NCBI GenBank assembly: GCA_934589675.1
Contig: CAKTOF010000001.1
Span: 62,001-126,000, forward strand
Reading direction: 5' to 3'
DNA: 64,000 bases
Source: an uncultured Oscillospiraceae bacterium
GTDB taxonomy: Bacteria; Bacillota; Clostridia; Oscillospirales; Oscillospiraceae
Shown here in pieces: positions 25,625 to 32,820 of this stretch. The notes under the pieces are model-generated. The model did no database searches. It saw nothing but the letters and a program-made list of their open reading frames with translations, and was not told the origin of the DNA. Numbering within the stretch: position 1 is the first letter of the stretch; each line of letters opens with the position of its first letter. Position numbers and translations under genes: made by a program.

Positions 25625-26731
25625 ATGAAAAAACATCTGGCCAAACTGCTCAGCGGCTTCCTTGCCGCCTGCCTTCTGGCGGGCAGCGCGCTGGCCGCCG
25701 AGATCACCCCGTCCAGCTCCTCCATCCAGATGGAGAAGGAGCAGCACACGTTTTCCTTTGAGGTAAGGCTCCACGCAGACGAAGCCTTCGCCGGGGCGGA
25801 ATTCGGGCTGAAGCCCTCCGCGTCCGACGTCTCGCTCCAGTCTCTGGAGATGCTGGGCAGCCTGAGGGAGGAGCCGCAGACCAAGACGATGAAGGACGGC
25901 GTTCTGTATTTCTGCTTTTACAGCAGCAGCAACAAATATCAGCCCGGAGACTACACCGTCGCGCGCGTGACGTATGCCTACTCCGGCACCGCCGCCCGCA
26001 GCGTGCAGCTCGTCTCGTCCAAGCTCGTCACCGTGGATGAAAGCGGCCGCACCGCCGGCGACACCTCCGCGCCCGCCTTCACCGTCAGCGTCACCCGCGC
26101 AGGCGGCAGCTCCGGCGGCACGTCCGGCAGCGGCGCAGGCGGCGGGGTCGTCCTGCCCGGCGGCACGTCCGGCAGCGGAACCGGCGGCACGTTCGTCGAC
26201 GTTCCAGAGGGCTCATACTGCTTTGACGCCGTGGAATGGGCCGTTGAAAACGGCATCACGGGCGGCGTCGACGCCGCGCACTTTCAACCGGGCAGCCCCT
26301 GCAGCCGCGCGCAGGCCGTGACGTTCCTCTGGCGCGCCGCCGGCAAGCCGGCGCCCGAGAGCCGGGAAATGCCGTTTACCGACGTCCCCGCCGGCGCGTA
26401 CTACTACGACGCCGTCCTCTGGGCCGTTGAGCAGGGCATCACCCGCGGCACGACGGACACGACGTTCTCTCCATATGCGCTGTGCAGCCGCAGCCACATC
26501 GTGGCGTTTCTCCATCGCGCGCAGGGCTCCCCTGCCGCCGCATCCGACAATCCGTTCACGGACGTCCACCCCGGCAGCTTCTACTATCAGGCCGCCCTCT
26601 GGGCCGTTGCGGAGGGCGTGACCTACGGCGCCACAGCCACGACCTTTGCCCCGGACACGCTTTGCACGCGTGGGCAGGTCGTCACATTCCTCTTCCGCGC
26701 CGCAGCGGGCGGAACGCAGGGACTTTTCTGA
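25625..26731 (+). CDS. SLH-anchored surface protein with cohesin-like N-terminal domain
   Basis: A 368-residue secreted protein: signal peptide (1-24), a beta-rich domain of about 130 residues with cohesin-like spacing (FSFEVRL, FAGAEFGLK, YQPGDYTVARVTYAYSG), a Gly/Ser linker (about 158-190), and three S-layer-homology repeats (from about 193, 253 and 312; FVDVPEGSYCFDAVEWAVENGITGG type). SLH domains bind pyruvylated wall polymer, so this is the natural cell anchor for the dockerin proteins encoded upstream. It is third in the operon. Cohesin assignment of the N-terminal domain is inference from pattern, not from alignment. Confidence 0.87.
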   Translation: MKKHLAKLLSGFLAACLLAGSALAAEITPSSSSIQMEKEQHTFSFEVRLHADEAFAGAEFGLKPSASDVSLQSLEMLGSLREEPQTKTMKDGVLYFCFYSSSNKYQPGDYTVARVTYAYSGTAARSVQLVSSKLVTVDESGRTAGDTSAPAFTVSVTRAGGSSGGTSGSGAGGGVVLPGGTSGSGTGGTFVDVPEGSYCFDAVEWAVENGITGGVDAAHFQPGSPCSRAQAVTFLWRAAGKPAPESREMPFTDVPAGAYYYDAVLWAVEQGITRGTTDTTFSPYALCSRSHIVAFLHRAQGSPAAASDNPFTDVHPGSFYYQAALWAVAEGVTYGATATTFAPDTLCTRGQVVTFLFRAAAGGTQGLF

Positions 26732-26748
26732 AATCACGCCGAAAAAAC

Positions 26749-26787
26749 GCAGGGCTGTGTACCAAACCGGTACACAGCCTTGCTTTT
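26749..26787 (+). terminator. Terminator of the LRR/SLH operon
   Basis: GCAGGGCTGTGTACC / GGTACACAGCCTTGC stem followed by TTTT. Confidence 0.8.
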
Positions 26788-26873
26788 GCTATGCAAACGC
26801 ATAGCTAAATAAGAAATGTGCCATTTTCTCGCCCCTGCGGGGCAGCCGGAAATGATGCGCAAGAACTTCATGC

Positions 26874-26938
26874 ACCGGCATTTGTGTATTTTCGTGATGC
26901 GGTACTCATGCAAGAAGTTTGGGACGGCATTACGCAGC
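26874..26938. repeat. Dispersed stem-loop repeat, type 2, copy B
   Basis: GAACTTCATGCACCGGCATT (from about 26875) and the distal arm TGCAAGAAGTTT pair with each other; the central GGCATTTG and ATTTTCG match copy A at 14346-14405. Differences between copies are mostly transitions, and each copy's own arms stay paired. The right end overlaps the last codons of the EamA gene. Confidence 0.6.
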
Positions 26939-27835
26939 CGCGTGCTTCTTCGACGGAGCGGAGAGCAAAAACACCATGGCGACCATGAACACGAAGCCGG
27001 CAAGGTCTGGGGCGGTGAAGTCCGTGCCGAGCCAGAAGTGGGAGATGATCGGCGCGGAGAGCATCTCCGTGCAGGAAAGAAGCCCCGTGCGGACGCCGCC
27101 GATGTCCGAGACGGCCTGCAGGTACATCGCAAACGCCGCGGCCGTTCCGACGAGGACGATGAGGGCGAGCGCGGCCAGCGTCTGGCCGTCGAGCGTCAGG
27201 CCGATGCGCCACGGGCGGACGATGAGGCAGAGCACGGCGCCGCCGAGGAGCATCCCGTAGCCCGTGACGACGCGGCTTCCATAGTCGGCCATGAGGTGGC
27301 CGGGCGAGAGCGTGTAGACCATAACGGCCGCGGCCGAGCTGAGGCCCCACATGAGCGCCGCCGGCGTGATGGCCAGCGCGCCGGGGCGGCCGTGCGTCAC
27401 AAGCAGCAGCGCGCCGACCGTCGCAAGCCCCAGCCCGCCGAGCTCCCGCACGCGCGGCAGGCAGCGGTACATCACGCAGGTTGCCAGCAGGATGAACGCC
27501 TGCCCGAGGTATTGCAGCGCCGTCGCCGTGCCGGAATTCGAGTGCGCGATGGCGGCCATGTATGTGTACTGCACCGTCATAAGCCCGCACAGCGAAAACA
27601 GCACAAGGCGCACGGCGTCGTTTTTCTTCTTCCAGACGGCCGTCAGCCCCGCGTCATGCTTTGCAGCCGCGAGGCCGAGCAGCACCACGCCCGCGCCGAG
27701 CATCCGGATGACGGTCAGCACGCCGGCATCCACGCCCTTGCGCGTGAAAAGGTACTGCCCCACCGTCCCGGACAGCCCCCAGAACACACCCGCGCAGAGC
27801 GCCAGAACGACGCCGCGCAGCGAAGATCCCCTCAT
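26930..27835 (-). CDS. EamA/DMT family transporter
   Basis: A 301-residue, ten-helix drug/metabolite transporter made of two EamA halves: the first begins LCAGVFWGLSGTVGQYLF, the second MWGLSSAAAVMVYTLSPG. Such proteins export metabolites or amino acids; the substrate cannot be inferred. AAGGAGAACG precedes ATG 27835. It lies 59 bases downstream of the coaE/aminopeptidase ORF with a weak hairpin between, so read-through co-transcription is possible. Confidence 0.9.
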   Translation of the reverse strand: MRGSSLRGVVLALCAGVFWGLSGTVGQYLFTRKGVDAGVLTVIRMLGAGVVLLGLAAAKHDAGLTAVWKKKNDAVRLVLFSLCGLMTVQYTYMAAIAHSNSGTATALQYLGQAFILLATCVMYRCLPRVRELGGLGLATVGALLLVTHGRPGALAITPAALMWGLSSAAAVMVYTLSPGHLMADYGSRVVTGYGMLLGGAVLCLIVRPWRIGLTLDGQTLAALALIVLVGTAAAFAMYLQAVSDIGGVRTGLLSCTEMLSAPIISHFWLGTDFTAPDLAGFVFMVAMVFLLSAPSKKHAAA

Positions 27836-27854
27836 ATCGTTCTCCTTGCATCAA

Positions 27855-27886
27855 ACGGCAGGGAGGGCGAGCGCCCTCCCTGCCGT
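27855..27886 (-). terminator. Possible terminator after the M18 aminopeptidase
   Basis: ACGGCAGGGAGGGCG / CGCCCTCCCTGCCGT near-perfect stem 8 bases after the stop, but only a short U run follows, so termination may be partial. Confidence 0.5.
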
Positions 27887-27894
27887 ACATGATT

Positions 27895-29280
27895 TCAGTC
27901 CGCCAGATAGAACGCCTTCATGCCCTTCATGGTCATGTAGCAGTCCAGCTTGGAGACAAGCTCATACGGCGCGTGCATGGACAGCACGGGGACGCCGGCG
28001 TCGAGCGTGTCGATGTTGCGGCGGGCCATATAGGCCGCGACCGTGCCGCCGCCGCCCTGATCGACCTTGCCGAGCTCGCACATCTGCCAGAAGACCTCGC
28101 CGCCGTCGAAGATGGCGCGCACGCGCGCAACAAGCTCGGCCGAGGCGTCCGACGCGCCGCCCTTGCCGCGCGCACCGGTGTATTTGCACAGCGCGATGCC
28201 GTAGTTGACGCGCGAGGTGTTGTGCTTTTCCGAGACCTCCGGGAACGTCGGGTCGAGCGCCGCCGTGACGTCGGCCGACAGGCAGACGGAGGCTTCAAAG
28301 CAGCGGCGCAGGCTGACGCCCTGCCCCTCGCAAAGATCCTCCATAAACGTCTCGAACGACTGGCACTGCATCCCGCTCACGCCCTCTGAGCCGATCTCCT
28401 CCTTGTCGGCCAGAATGCACACGGACGTATATTCCGGCGTGCCGATGCGGAGCAGCGGCTCGAACTCGGCGTAGGCGCACACGCGGTCGTCGTGGCCGTA
28501 GGCCGCGATGAGGCTGCGGTCGAGGCCGACCTCGCGGGCGCGGAGCGCCGGGACGAGCGTCAGCTCGGACGAGATGAAGTCCTCCTCGGTCATGCCGTAC
28601 TTTTCAGCCAGAAGCTTCAGCGCCGCGAACTTGACGCGGTCGGCGCCCTCCTCGCTGTCGAGGATGCTGGCAAAGACGGCGTTGAGCTGCTCGGCCGTCA
28701 CGCCGTCGGAGAGCGTCTTTTTCATCTGGTCGGCCGCGAGGTGCGGCAGGAGGTCGGTGATATAGAAGATGGGGTCGGCTTCGTCCTCGCCGATGTTGAC
28801 GGTGATGACGGTGCCGTCGGCCTTGGCGACGACGCCGTGCAGCGCCAGCGGGACGGTCGTCCACTGGTACTTTTTGATGCCGCCGTAGTAGTGCGTCTTG
28901 AGCAGGGCCAGCTCGCTGTCCTCATAGAGCGGGCTCGGCTTGAGGTCGAGGCGCGGCGAGTCGACGTGTGCGGCGGCGATGTGCGCGCCGTGGCTGAGGT
29001 CCTGCTTTCCGATGACGGCAAAGATAACGGACTTGCCGCGGTTGTTGGCATAGACGTGGTCGCCCGGGGCGAGCTTCATGCCCGGCTCGTAAGCGGTAAA
29101 GCCGCGCTGCTCGGCGATGCGGATGGACTCCGTCACGGCCTCGCGCTCGGTCTTGGCGGCGTTCATGAAGGCCATGTAGTCCCGGCAGTAGCGCTCCATC
29201 TCGGCACGGTCGGCCTCGCTGATGCGCTCATAGCCGTTCTTCGGCGCATAGATCAGATCTTCGCGTTTCATGGTGCTCAT
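27895..29280 (-). CDS. M18 family aminopeptidase (internal start of the coaE fusion frame)
   Basis: From ATG 29280 the same frame encodes 461 residues, the normal full length of bacterial M18 (aspartyl/lysine-type) aminopeptidases. GAAAGGAACATCAGCT before the ATG is a usable ribosome site. Metal-ligand motifs are HVDSPRLDLKP, DKEEIGSEG and the C-terminal VLSMHAPYELVSKLD; the catalytic base lies in the EEIGS segment. The family forms tetrahedral dodecamers and trims peptides in the cytoplasm. I list it separately because both a fusion and a stand-alone product are plausible; the choice needs protein data. Confidence 0.8.
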   Translation of the reverse strand: MSTMKREDLIYAPKNGYERISEADRAEMERYCRDYMAFMNAAKTEREAVTESIRIAEQRGFTAYEPGMKLAPGDHVYANNRGKSVIFAVIGKQDLSHGAHIAAAHVDSPRLDLKPSPLYEDSELALLKTHYYGGIKKYQWTTVPLALHGVVAKADGTVITVNIGEDEADPIFYITDLLPHLAADQMKKTLSDGVTAEQLNAVFASILDSEEGADRVKFAALKLLAEKYGMTEEDFISSELTLVPALRAREVGLDRSLIAAYGHDDRVCAYAEFEPLLRIGTPEYTSVCILADKEEIGSEGVSGMQCQSFETFMEDLCEGQGVSLRRCFEASVCLSADVTAALDPTFPEVSEKHNTSRVNYGIALCKYTGARGKGGASDASAELVARVRAIFDGGEVFWQMCELGKVDQGGGGTVAAYMARRNIDTLDAGVPVLSMHAPYELVSKLDCYMTMKGMKAFYLAD

Positions 29281-29901
29281 AGCTGATGTTCCTTTCAATC
29301 TATTGGATGATTTGCGGAGAATTTCTTCAAATAACGCGCGGCAGCGCGCGGCGAATTCCTCGCGCGCGGCGCAGTCGTTGACTAAGGTGTGGACGCACAG
29401 GCCGGAATAGTACTCGTTCGGCTTCTGCGCGGCGATGCGAAGGCGGGCGTAGTCCTCGCTGATGCCCTCGCGGGCGATCAGGCGGCGGACGCGCGCTTCT
29501 TCGGGCGCGGTGACGGCGACGGTGACGTCGCAGCGGCCGGCAAGGTCGCCCTCGAAGAGGTTGATGGCGTCAATGGCCACGGCCGGGCGTCCCTCGGCGC
29601 GCGCGCGGTCGACGCGCCGCCAGACCTCGCGGTCGACATAGGACAAAATGATGCCGTTTAAGTCCGCGAGCGCTTTTTTATCCGCGAACACGATGGCGCC
29701 GAGCGCCTTGCGGTCGAGCGCGCCGTCTTTGACGACGCCGGGGAAGCGGGCGGAGAGCTCCGCGATGAGCTGCTCATCCGTTTCCAGCAGCTCGTGGTAG
29801 ACCGCGTCGCAGTCGATGACCGCGCCGCCGAGGCGCTCCAGCTCGCCCAGCGCCGTTGTCTTTCCGCAGCCCGTGCCGCCGGTGATGCCGATGATGATCA
29901 T
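27895..29901 (-). CDS. coaE: Dephospho-CoA kinase fused in frame to M18 aminopeptidase
   Basis: A single 668-codon open frame. Residues 1-200 are a complete CoaE: Walker A GGTGCGKT (8-15), IDCDAVYHELL, the DREVWRR lid region, VAVTAPEEARVRRL and AQKPNEYY. It phosphorylates dephospho-CoA in the last step of CoA synthesis. Residues 208-668 are a complete M18 aminopeptidase. No stop codon separates them; the linker is about LRKSSNRLKGTSA. ATG 29901 overlaps the upstream ywlC stop (ATGA). A ribosome site before codon 208 suggests the second protein is also made alone. A sequencing error removing a stop is possible. Confidence 0.85.
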   Translation of the reverse strand: MIIIGITGGTGCGKTTALGELERLGGAVIDCDAVYHELLETDEQLIAELSARFPGVVKDGALDRKALGAIVFADKKALADLNGIILSYVDREVWRRVDRARAEGRPAVAIDAINLFEGDLAGRCDVTVAVTAPEEARVRRLIAREGISEDYARLRIAAQKPNEYYSGLCVHTLVNDCAAREEFAARCRALFEEILRKSSNRLKGTSAMSTMKREDLIYAPKNGYERISEADRAEMERYCRDYMAFMNAAKTEREAVTESIRIAEQRGFTAYEPGMKLAPGDHVYANNRGKSVIFAVIGKQDLSHGAHIAAAHVDSPRLDLKPSPLYEDSELALLKTHYYGGIKKYQWTTVPLALHGVVAKADGTVITVNIGEDEADPIFYITDLLPHLAADQMKKTLSDGVTAEQLNAVFASILDSEEGADRVKFAALKLLAEKYGMTEEDFISSELTLVPALRAREVGLDRSLIAAYGHDDRVCAYAEFEPLLRIGTPEYTSVCILADKEEIGSEGVSGMQCQSFETFMEDLCEGQGVSLRRCFEASVCLSADVTAALDPTFPEVSEKHNTSRVNYGIALCKYTGARGKGGASDASAELVARVRAIFDGGEVFWQMCELGKVDQGGGGTVAAYMARRNIDTLDAGVPVLSMHAPYELVSKLDCYMTMKGMKAFYLAD

Positions 29902-30938
29902 GGCGCATCCTCCTCCGCAAGCGTGATGATATGGAATCCGGCCGCTTTTTTCAGCCGGTTCTGCACGGCATAGGCCACGCCGCCGCCCTCGGGGCAGCGG
30001 GCGAAAATATGGCGCGCGCCGCTCTCATCAAAGCTGCGCAGCGCGGCAAACAGGCCGCGCGCGAGCGTCTCGGGCGCACGAGCGCTGCCGTAGGCCGTCG
30101 GGTTGAGGCCGGCAAAGAGCGGCAGCTCCTCGGAAAAGCACAAGACGGCGTCACCCGGGGTGAAATGCCGCCGGACAAAGTCCGCGGCAGCCTCGGCCGG
30201 GCCGGAGAGGATCGTGACCTCGCCCGCGGGCGCGTAGTGCTTGTATTTCATGCCCGGCGCGCGGACGACGGCGTCCGGCGCGATCTCGCCGAGGACGGCC
30301 GGGTCGACGACGAGCGAGCCGAGCAGCGCCTCCAATTCCTCCGGCGTGACGCCGCCGGGGCGGAGCAGGCGCGGAGCATCCCCGGTCAGGTCGACGATCG
30401 TCGACTCGACGCCGACGCGGCACGGCCCGCCGTCGACGATGAGGTCGATCTTGCCGTCCATGTCGTGCAGGACGTGCGCGGCCGTCGTCGGGCTGGGCTT
30501 TCCGGACGTGTTGGCCGACGGCGCGGCGATGGGCACGCCCGCGGCGCGGATAATTTCGCGCGTCACGTCGCTTGCCGGGCAGCGGACGGCGACGGTGGAA
30601 AGCCCGGCTGTCGTCCGCGCGGGCACGATGTCCCGGCACGGCAGGACCATCGTCAGCGGCCCCGGCCAGAAGCGCCCGGCGAGCGTCCACGCCGCCTCGG
30701 GAATGTCGCGGCAGATGCGCTCAAGCTCGTCCGCCGCGCTGATGTGCAAAATGAGCGGATTGTCCTGCGGCCGCCCCTTCGCCTCAAAAATTTTCAAAAC
30801 AGCGTCCGCATCGAGCCCGTTCGCGCCGAGGCCGTACACCGTCTCGGTCGGGATGGCGACCAGCCCGCCGGCGCGGATGACCTCTGCCGCACGCTCGGCC
30901 GTGCCGGGCGCGGACGCGGGCAAAACCTCCGTTTTCAT
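29898..30938 (-). CDS. ywlC: Threonylcarbamoyl-AMP synthase (Sua5/YwlC type)
   Basis: A 346-residue protein: an N-terminal YrdC domain (about 10-200; PTETVYGLGAN, KGRPQDNPLILHI, RCPASDVTREII, APSANTSGKPSPT, GVESTIVDL) plus the C-terminal Sua5 domain (about 215-340), the longer form typical of Firmicutes and eukaryotes. It makes threonylcarbamoyl-AMP from threonine, bicarbonate and ATP for t6A37 modification of ANN-decoding tRNAs. It overlaps prfA and coaE by 4 bases on either side, so the operon is tightly coupled. Confidence 0.95.
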   Translation of the reverse strand: MKTEVLPASAPGTAERAAEVIRAGGLVAIPTETVYGLGANGLDADAVLKIFEAKGRPQDNPLILHISAADELERICRDIPEAAWTLAGRFWPGPLTMVLPCRDIVPARTTAGLSTVAVRCPASDVTREIIRAAGVPIAAPSANTSGKPSPTTAAHVLHDMDGKIDLIVDGGPCRVGVESTIVDLTGDAPRLLRPGGVTPEELEALLGSLVVDPAVLGEIAPDAVVRAPGMKYKHYAPAGEVTILSGPAEAAADFVRRHFTPGDAVLCFSEELPLFAGLNPTAYGSARAPETLARGLFAALRSFDESGARHIFARCPEGGGVAYAVQNRLKKAAGFHIITLAEEDAP

Positions 30939-32023
30939 GTTCCCTCACGCTCGCTGTCTTTGAGTTTTTCCGCCTGATCGGCGGTGACGAGCGCGTCGAT
31001 GAGCTCGTCGAGATCCCCGTCCATGACCGCGTCGATGCGGTAGAGCGTCAGGCCGATGCGGTGATCGGTCACGCGGCCCTGCGGGAAGTTATAGGTGCGG
31101 ATGCGCTCGTTGCGCATGCCGGTGCCGACCTGGCTGCGCCGCTCGGCCGTCTGCTCGGAGGCGATGCGCTCGGCCTCGATGGCGTAGAGCTTCGAGGCGA
31201 GCATGGCCATGGCCTTCTCGCGGTTCTGGAACTGGCTGCGCTCCTGCTGGCACTCGACGACAAGGCCGGTCGGGATGTGCGTCAGCCGGACGGCGGACGA
31301 CGTCTTGTTGATGTGCTGCCCGCCGGCGCCGGACGAGCGGAACACGTCCATCTTCACGTCCTCCGGCCGCAGGTCGACGGACGCCTCGTCCATCTCGGGC
31401 AGGACGGCGACCGTGACGGTCGACGTGTGGACGCGGCCTCCGGACTCCGTCTCCGGCACGCGCTGGACGCGGTGGACGCCGGACTCAAACTTCAGCCGCG
31501 AGTACGCCCCGTCGCCGTTGATGGCAAACGAAACCTCTTTCACGCCGCCAAGCTCCGTCTGGCTGAGGTTCAAGATCTCGACCGTCCAGTGCCGCGCGGC
31601 GGCGTACATCGTGTACATCCGGTAGAGCGAACCGGCAAACAGCGCGCTCTCCTCGCCGCCGACGCCGCAGCGGATTTCCACGATGACGTTTTTCTCGTCA
31701 TTCGGGTCGCGCGGGAGCAGAAGGAGCTTCAGCTCCTCCTCAAGCTGCGCGATGCGCGCCTTCGCGCTCTGGTATTCCTCCTGGCAGAGCGCGCGCAGCT
31801 CCGCGTCCGCGCCGTCCATCAGCTCCTGCGCGTCGGCCATCTGCGCCTCGGCGGTGCAGTAGTCGCGCCACGCGGCAACGATCGGCTCAAGCTCGCGCGT
31901 CTGCCGGCGCATGGCGGCGGCCGCCTTCGGGTCGGCGTAGAATTCCGGCTGCGCCGCGCGCTGCTCAAGCTCCAGATAGCGTCCCTCGGCCTCGCCGAGC
32001 CTGTCTCTGACCGATTGCAGCAT
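30935..32023 (-). CDS. prfA: Peptide chain release factor 1
   Basis: A 362-residue class I release factor. The peptide-anticodon is PET (in RVPETESGGRVH), the PxT type that reads UAG and UAA, and the catalytic loop is SGAGGQHINK with the GGQ glutamine. AAAGGAGGTGCGCCC precedes ATG 32023. It is first of the prfA-ywlC-coaE/aminopeptidase operon. The prmC methyltransferase that usually follows prfA and modifies its GGQ is not here. Confidence 0.97.
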   Translation of the reverse strand: MLQSVRDRLGEAEGRYLELEQRAAQPEFYADPKAAAAMRRQTRELEPIVAAWRDYCTAEAQMADAQELMDGADAELRALCQEEYQSAKARIAQLEEELKLLLLPRDPNDEKNVIVEIRCGVGGEESALFAGSLYRMYTMYAAARHWTVEILNLSQTELGGVKEVSFAINGDGAYSRLKFESGVHRVQRVPETESGGRVHTSTVTVAVLPEMDEASVDLRPEDVKMDVFRSSGAGGQHINKTSSAVRLTHIPTGLVVECQQERSQFQNREKAMAMLASKLYAIEAERIASEQTAERRSQVGTGMRNERIRTYNFPQGRVTDHRIGLTLYRIDAVMDGDLDELIDALVTADQAEKLKDSEREGT

Positions 32024-32052
32024 GGGCGCACCTCCTTTGATTCAACCGGATT

Positions 32053-32081
32053 AGTATACCAGATTATCTCGGCATTGTAAA
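32053..32081 (-). promoter_or_regulatory. Sigma-A promoter of the prfA operon
   Basis: Minus strand TTTACA (32076-32081), 17-base spacer, TATACT (32053-32058). Confidence 0.75.
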
Positions 32082-32188
32082 CATGCCGCGCCGTGCGTGT
32101 ATGTTTTCTGCGCAAGACGCAAATGCTGGACTTGGCCGTCAAACAATGCTACAATGAGTAAAATGGATCTTACCACGGAGGGATCACT

Positions 32189-32794
32189 ATGACGACCATT
32201 TCCGACCTGACCCGTCAGGTCACATTCGACGACGTCTGGCAGGAGCTGCGCAGGCAGGCGGCCGACATCGACGCATACCGCGAGAGCTTTGAAAAGATCT
32301 TCAGCGAGCTTACTTCCTGCACACCGGAGGAAAACACCGCAAACATGACCGTTTACCTCAAGCTCGCGGACGATCCGATGGCAGAATACTGCTTCGACTT
32401 CGGCGGCGAGGACGAGTCGGGCGACGCGGAGGACGAGGAAGAGAGCGCGCCGTACCTTCAGATTTTCGCCTACATCCCCGGCGACCCGGACAGCTACGCC
32501 ATCGGCGTCAAGCCGCCCGAGCAGATCGCGGGGCTGACCGTTGCGGACGAGACGCTCGCGGAGCACGCGCCCGCAGAGATCGTGGCATATGTGCTCGCGG
32601 AGATCACCTATTCCTCGTCCATGGCCTCGTCGACGTGGGGCACAAGGCTCGATCAGGCCGGCGGCGGCATCTACGCCGCGCAGTCGTGCGTCGAGGGCGG
32701 ACTGCACGGCCTCTCGCTCGACCATCTGCGCGAGCAGCTCGGCCTCGGCGAGAAAAAAGAGGACATGAAGGAGAAGTACGGTTTCCTGTTCTGA
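32189..32794 (+). CDS. Uncharacterised acidic cytosolic protein
   Basis: A 201-residue soluble protein with no signal peptide or membrane segment. It begins MTTISDLTRQVTFDDVWQEL and contains a strongly acidic patch (about 72-86, GEDESGDAEDEEE) and a conserved-looking C-terminal half (AEIVAYVLAEITYSSS). It may belong to a domain-of-unknown-function family of Clostridia, but I cannot name one with confidence. ACGGAGGGATC precedes the ATG. The following membrane-protein gene starts 26 bases later, so the two are probably co-transcribed. Confidence 0.8.
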   Translation: MTTISDLTRQVTFDDVWQELRRQAADIDAYRESFEKIFSELTSCTPEENTANMTVYLKLADDPMAEYCFDFGGEDESGDAEDEEESAPYLQIFAYIPGDPDSYAIGVKPPEQIAGLTVADETLAEHAPAEIVAYVLAEITYSSSMASSTWGTRLDQAGGGIYAAQSCVEGGLHGLSLDHLREQLGLGEKKEDMKEKYGFLF

Positions 32795-32820
32795 AAACCT
32801 GATTTTTGAAGGAGAAACGC

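Noticed and set aside
26816..27892. 358-codon plus-strand ORF over the EamA gene
   Set aside because: Antisense of a clear ten-helix transporter, highly charged with no domain.
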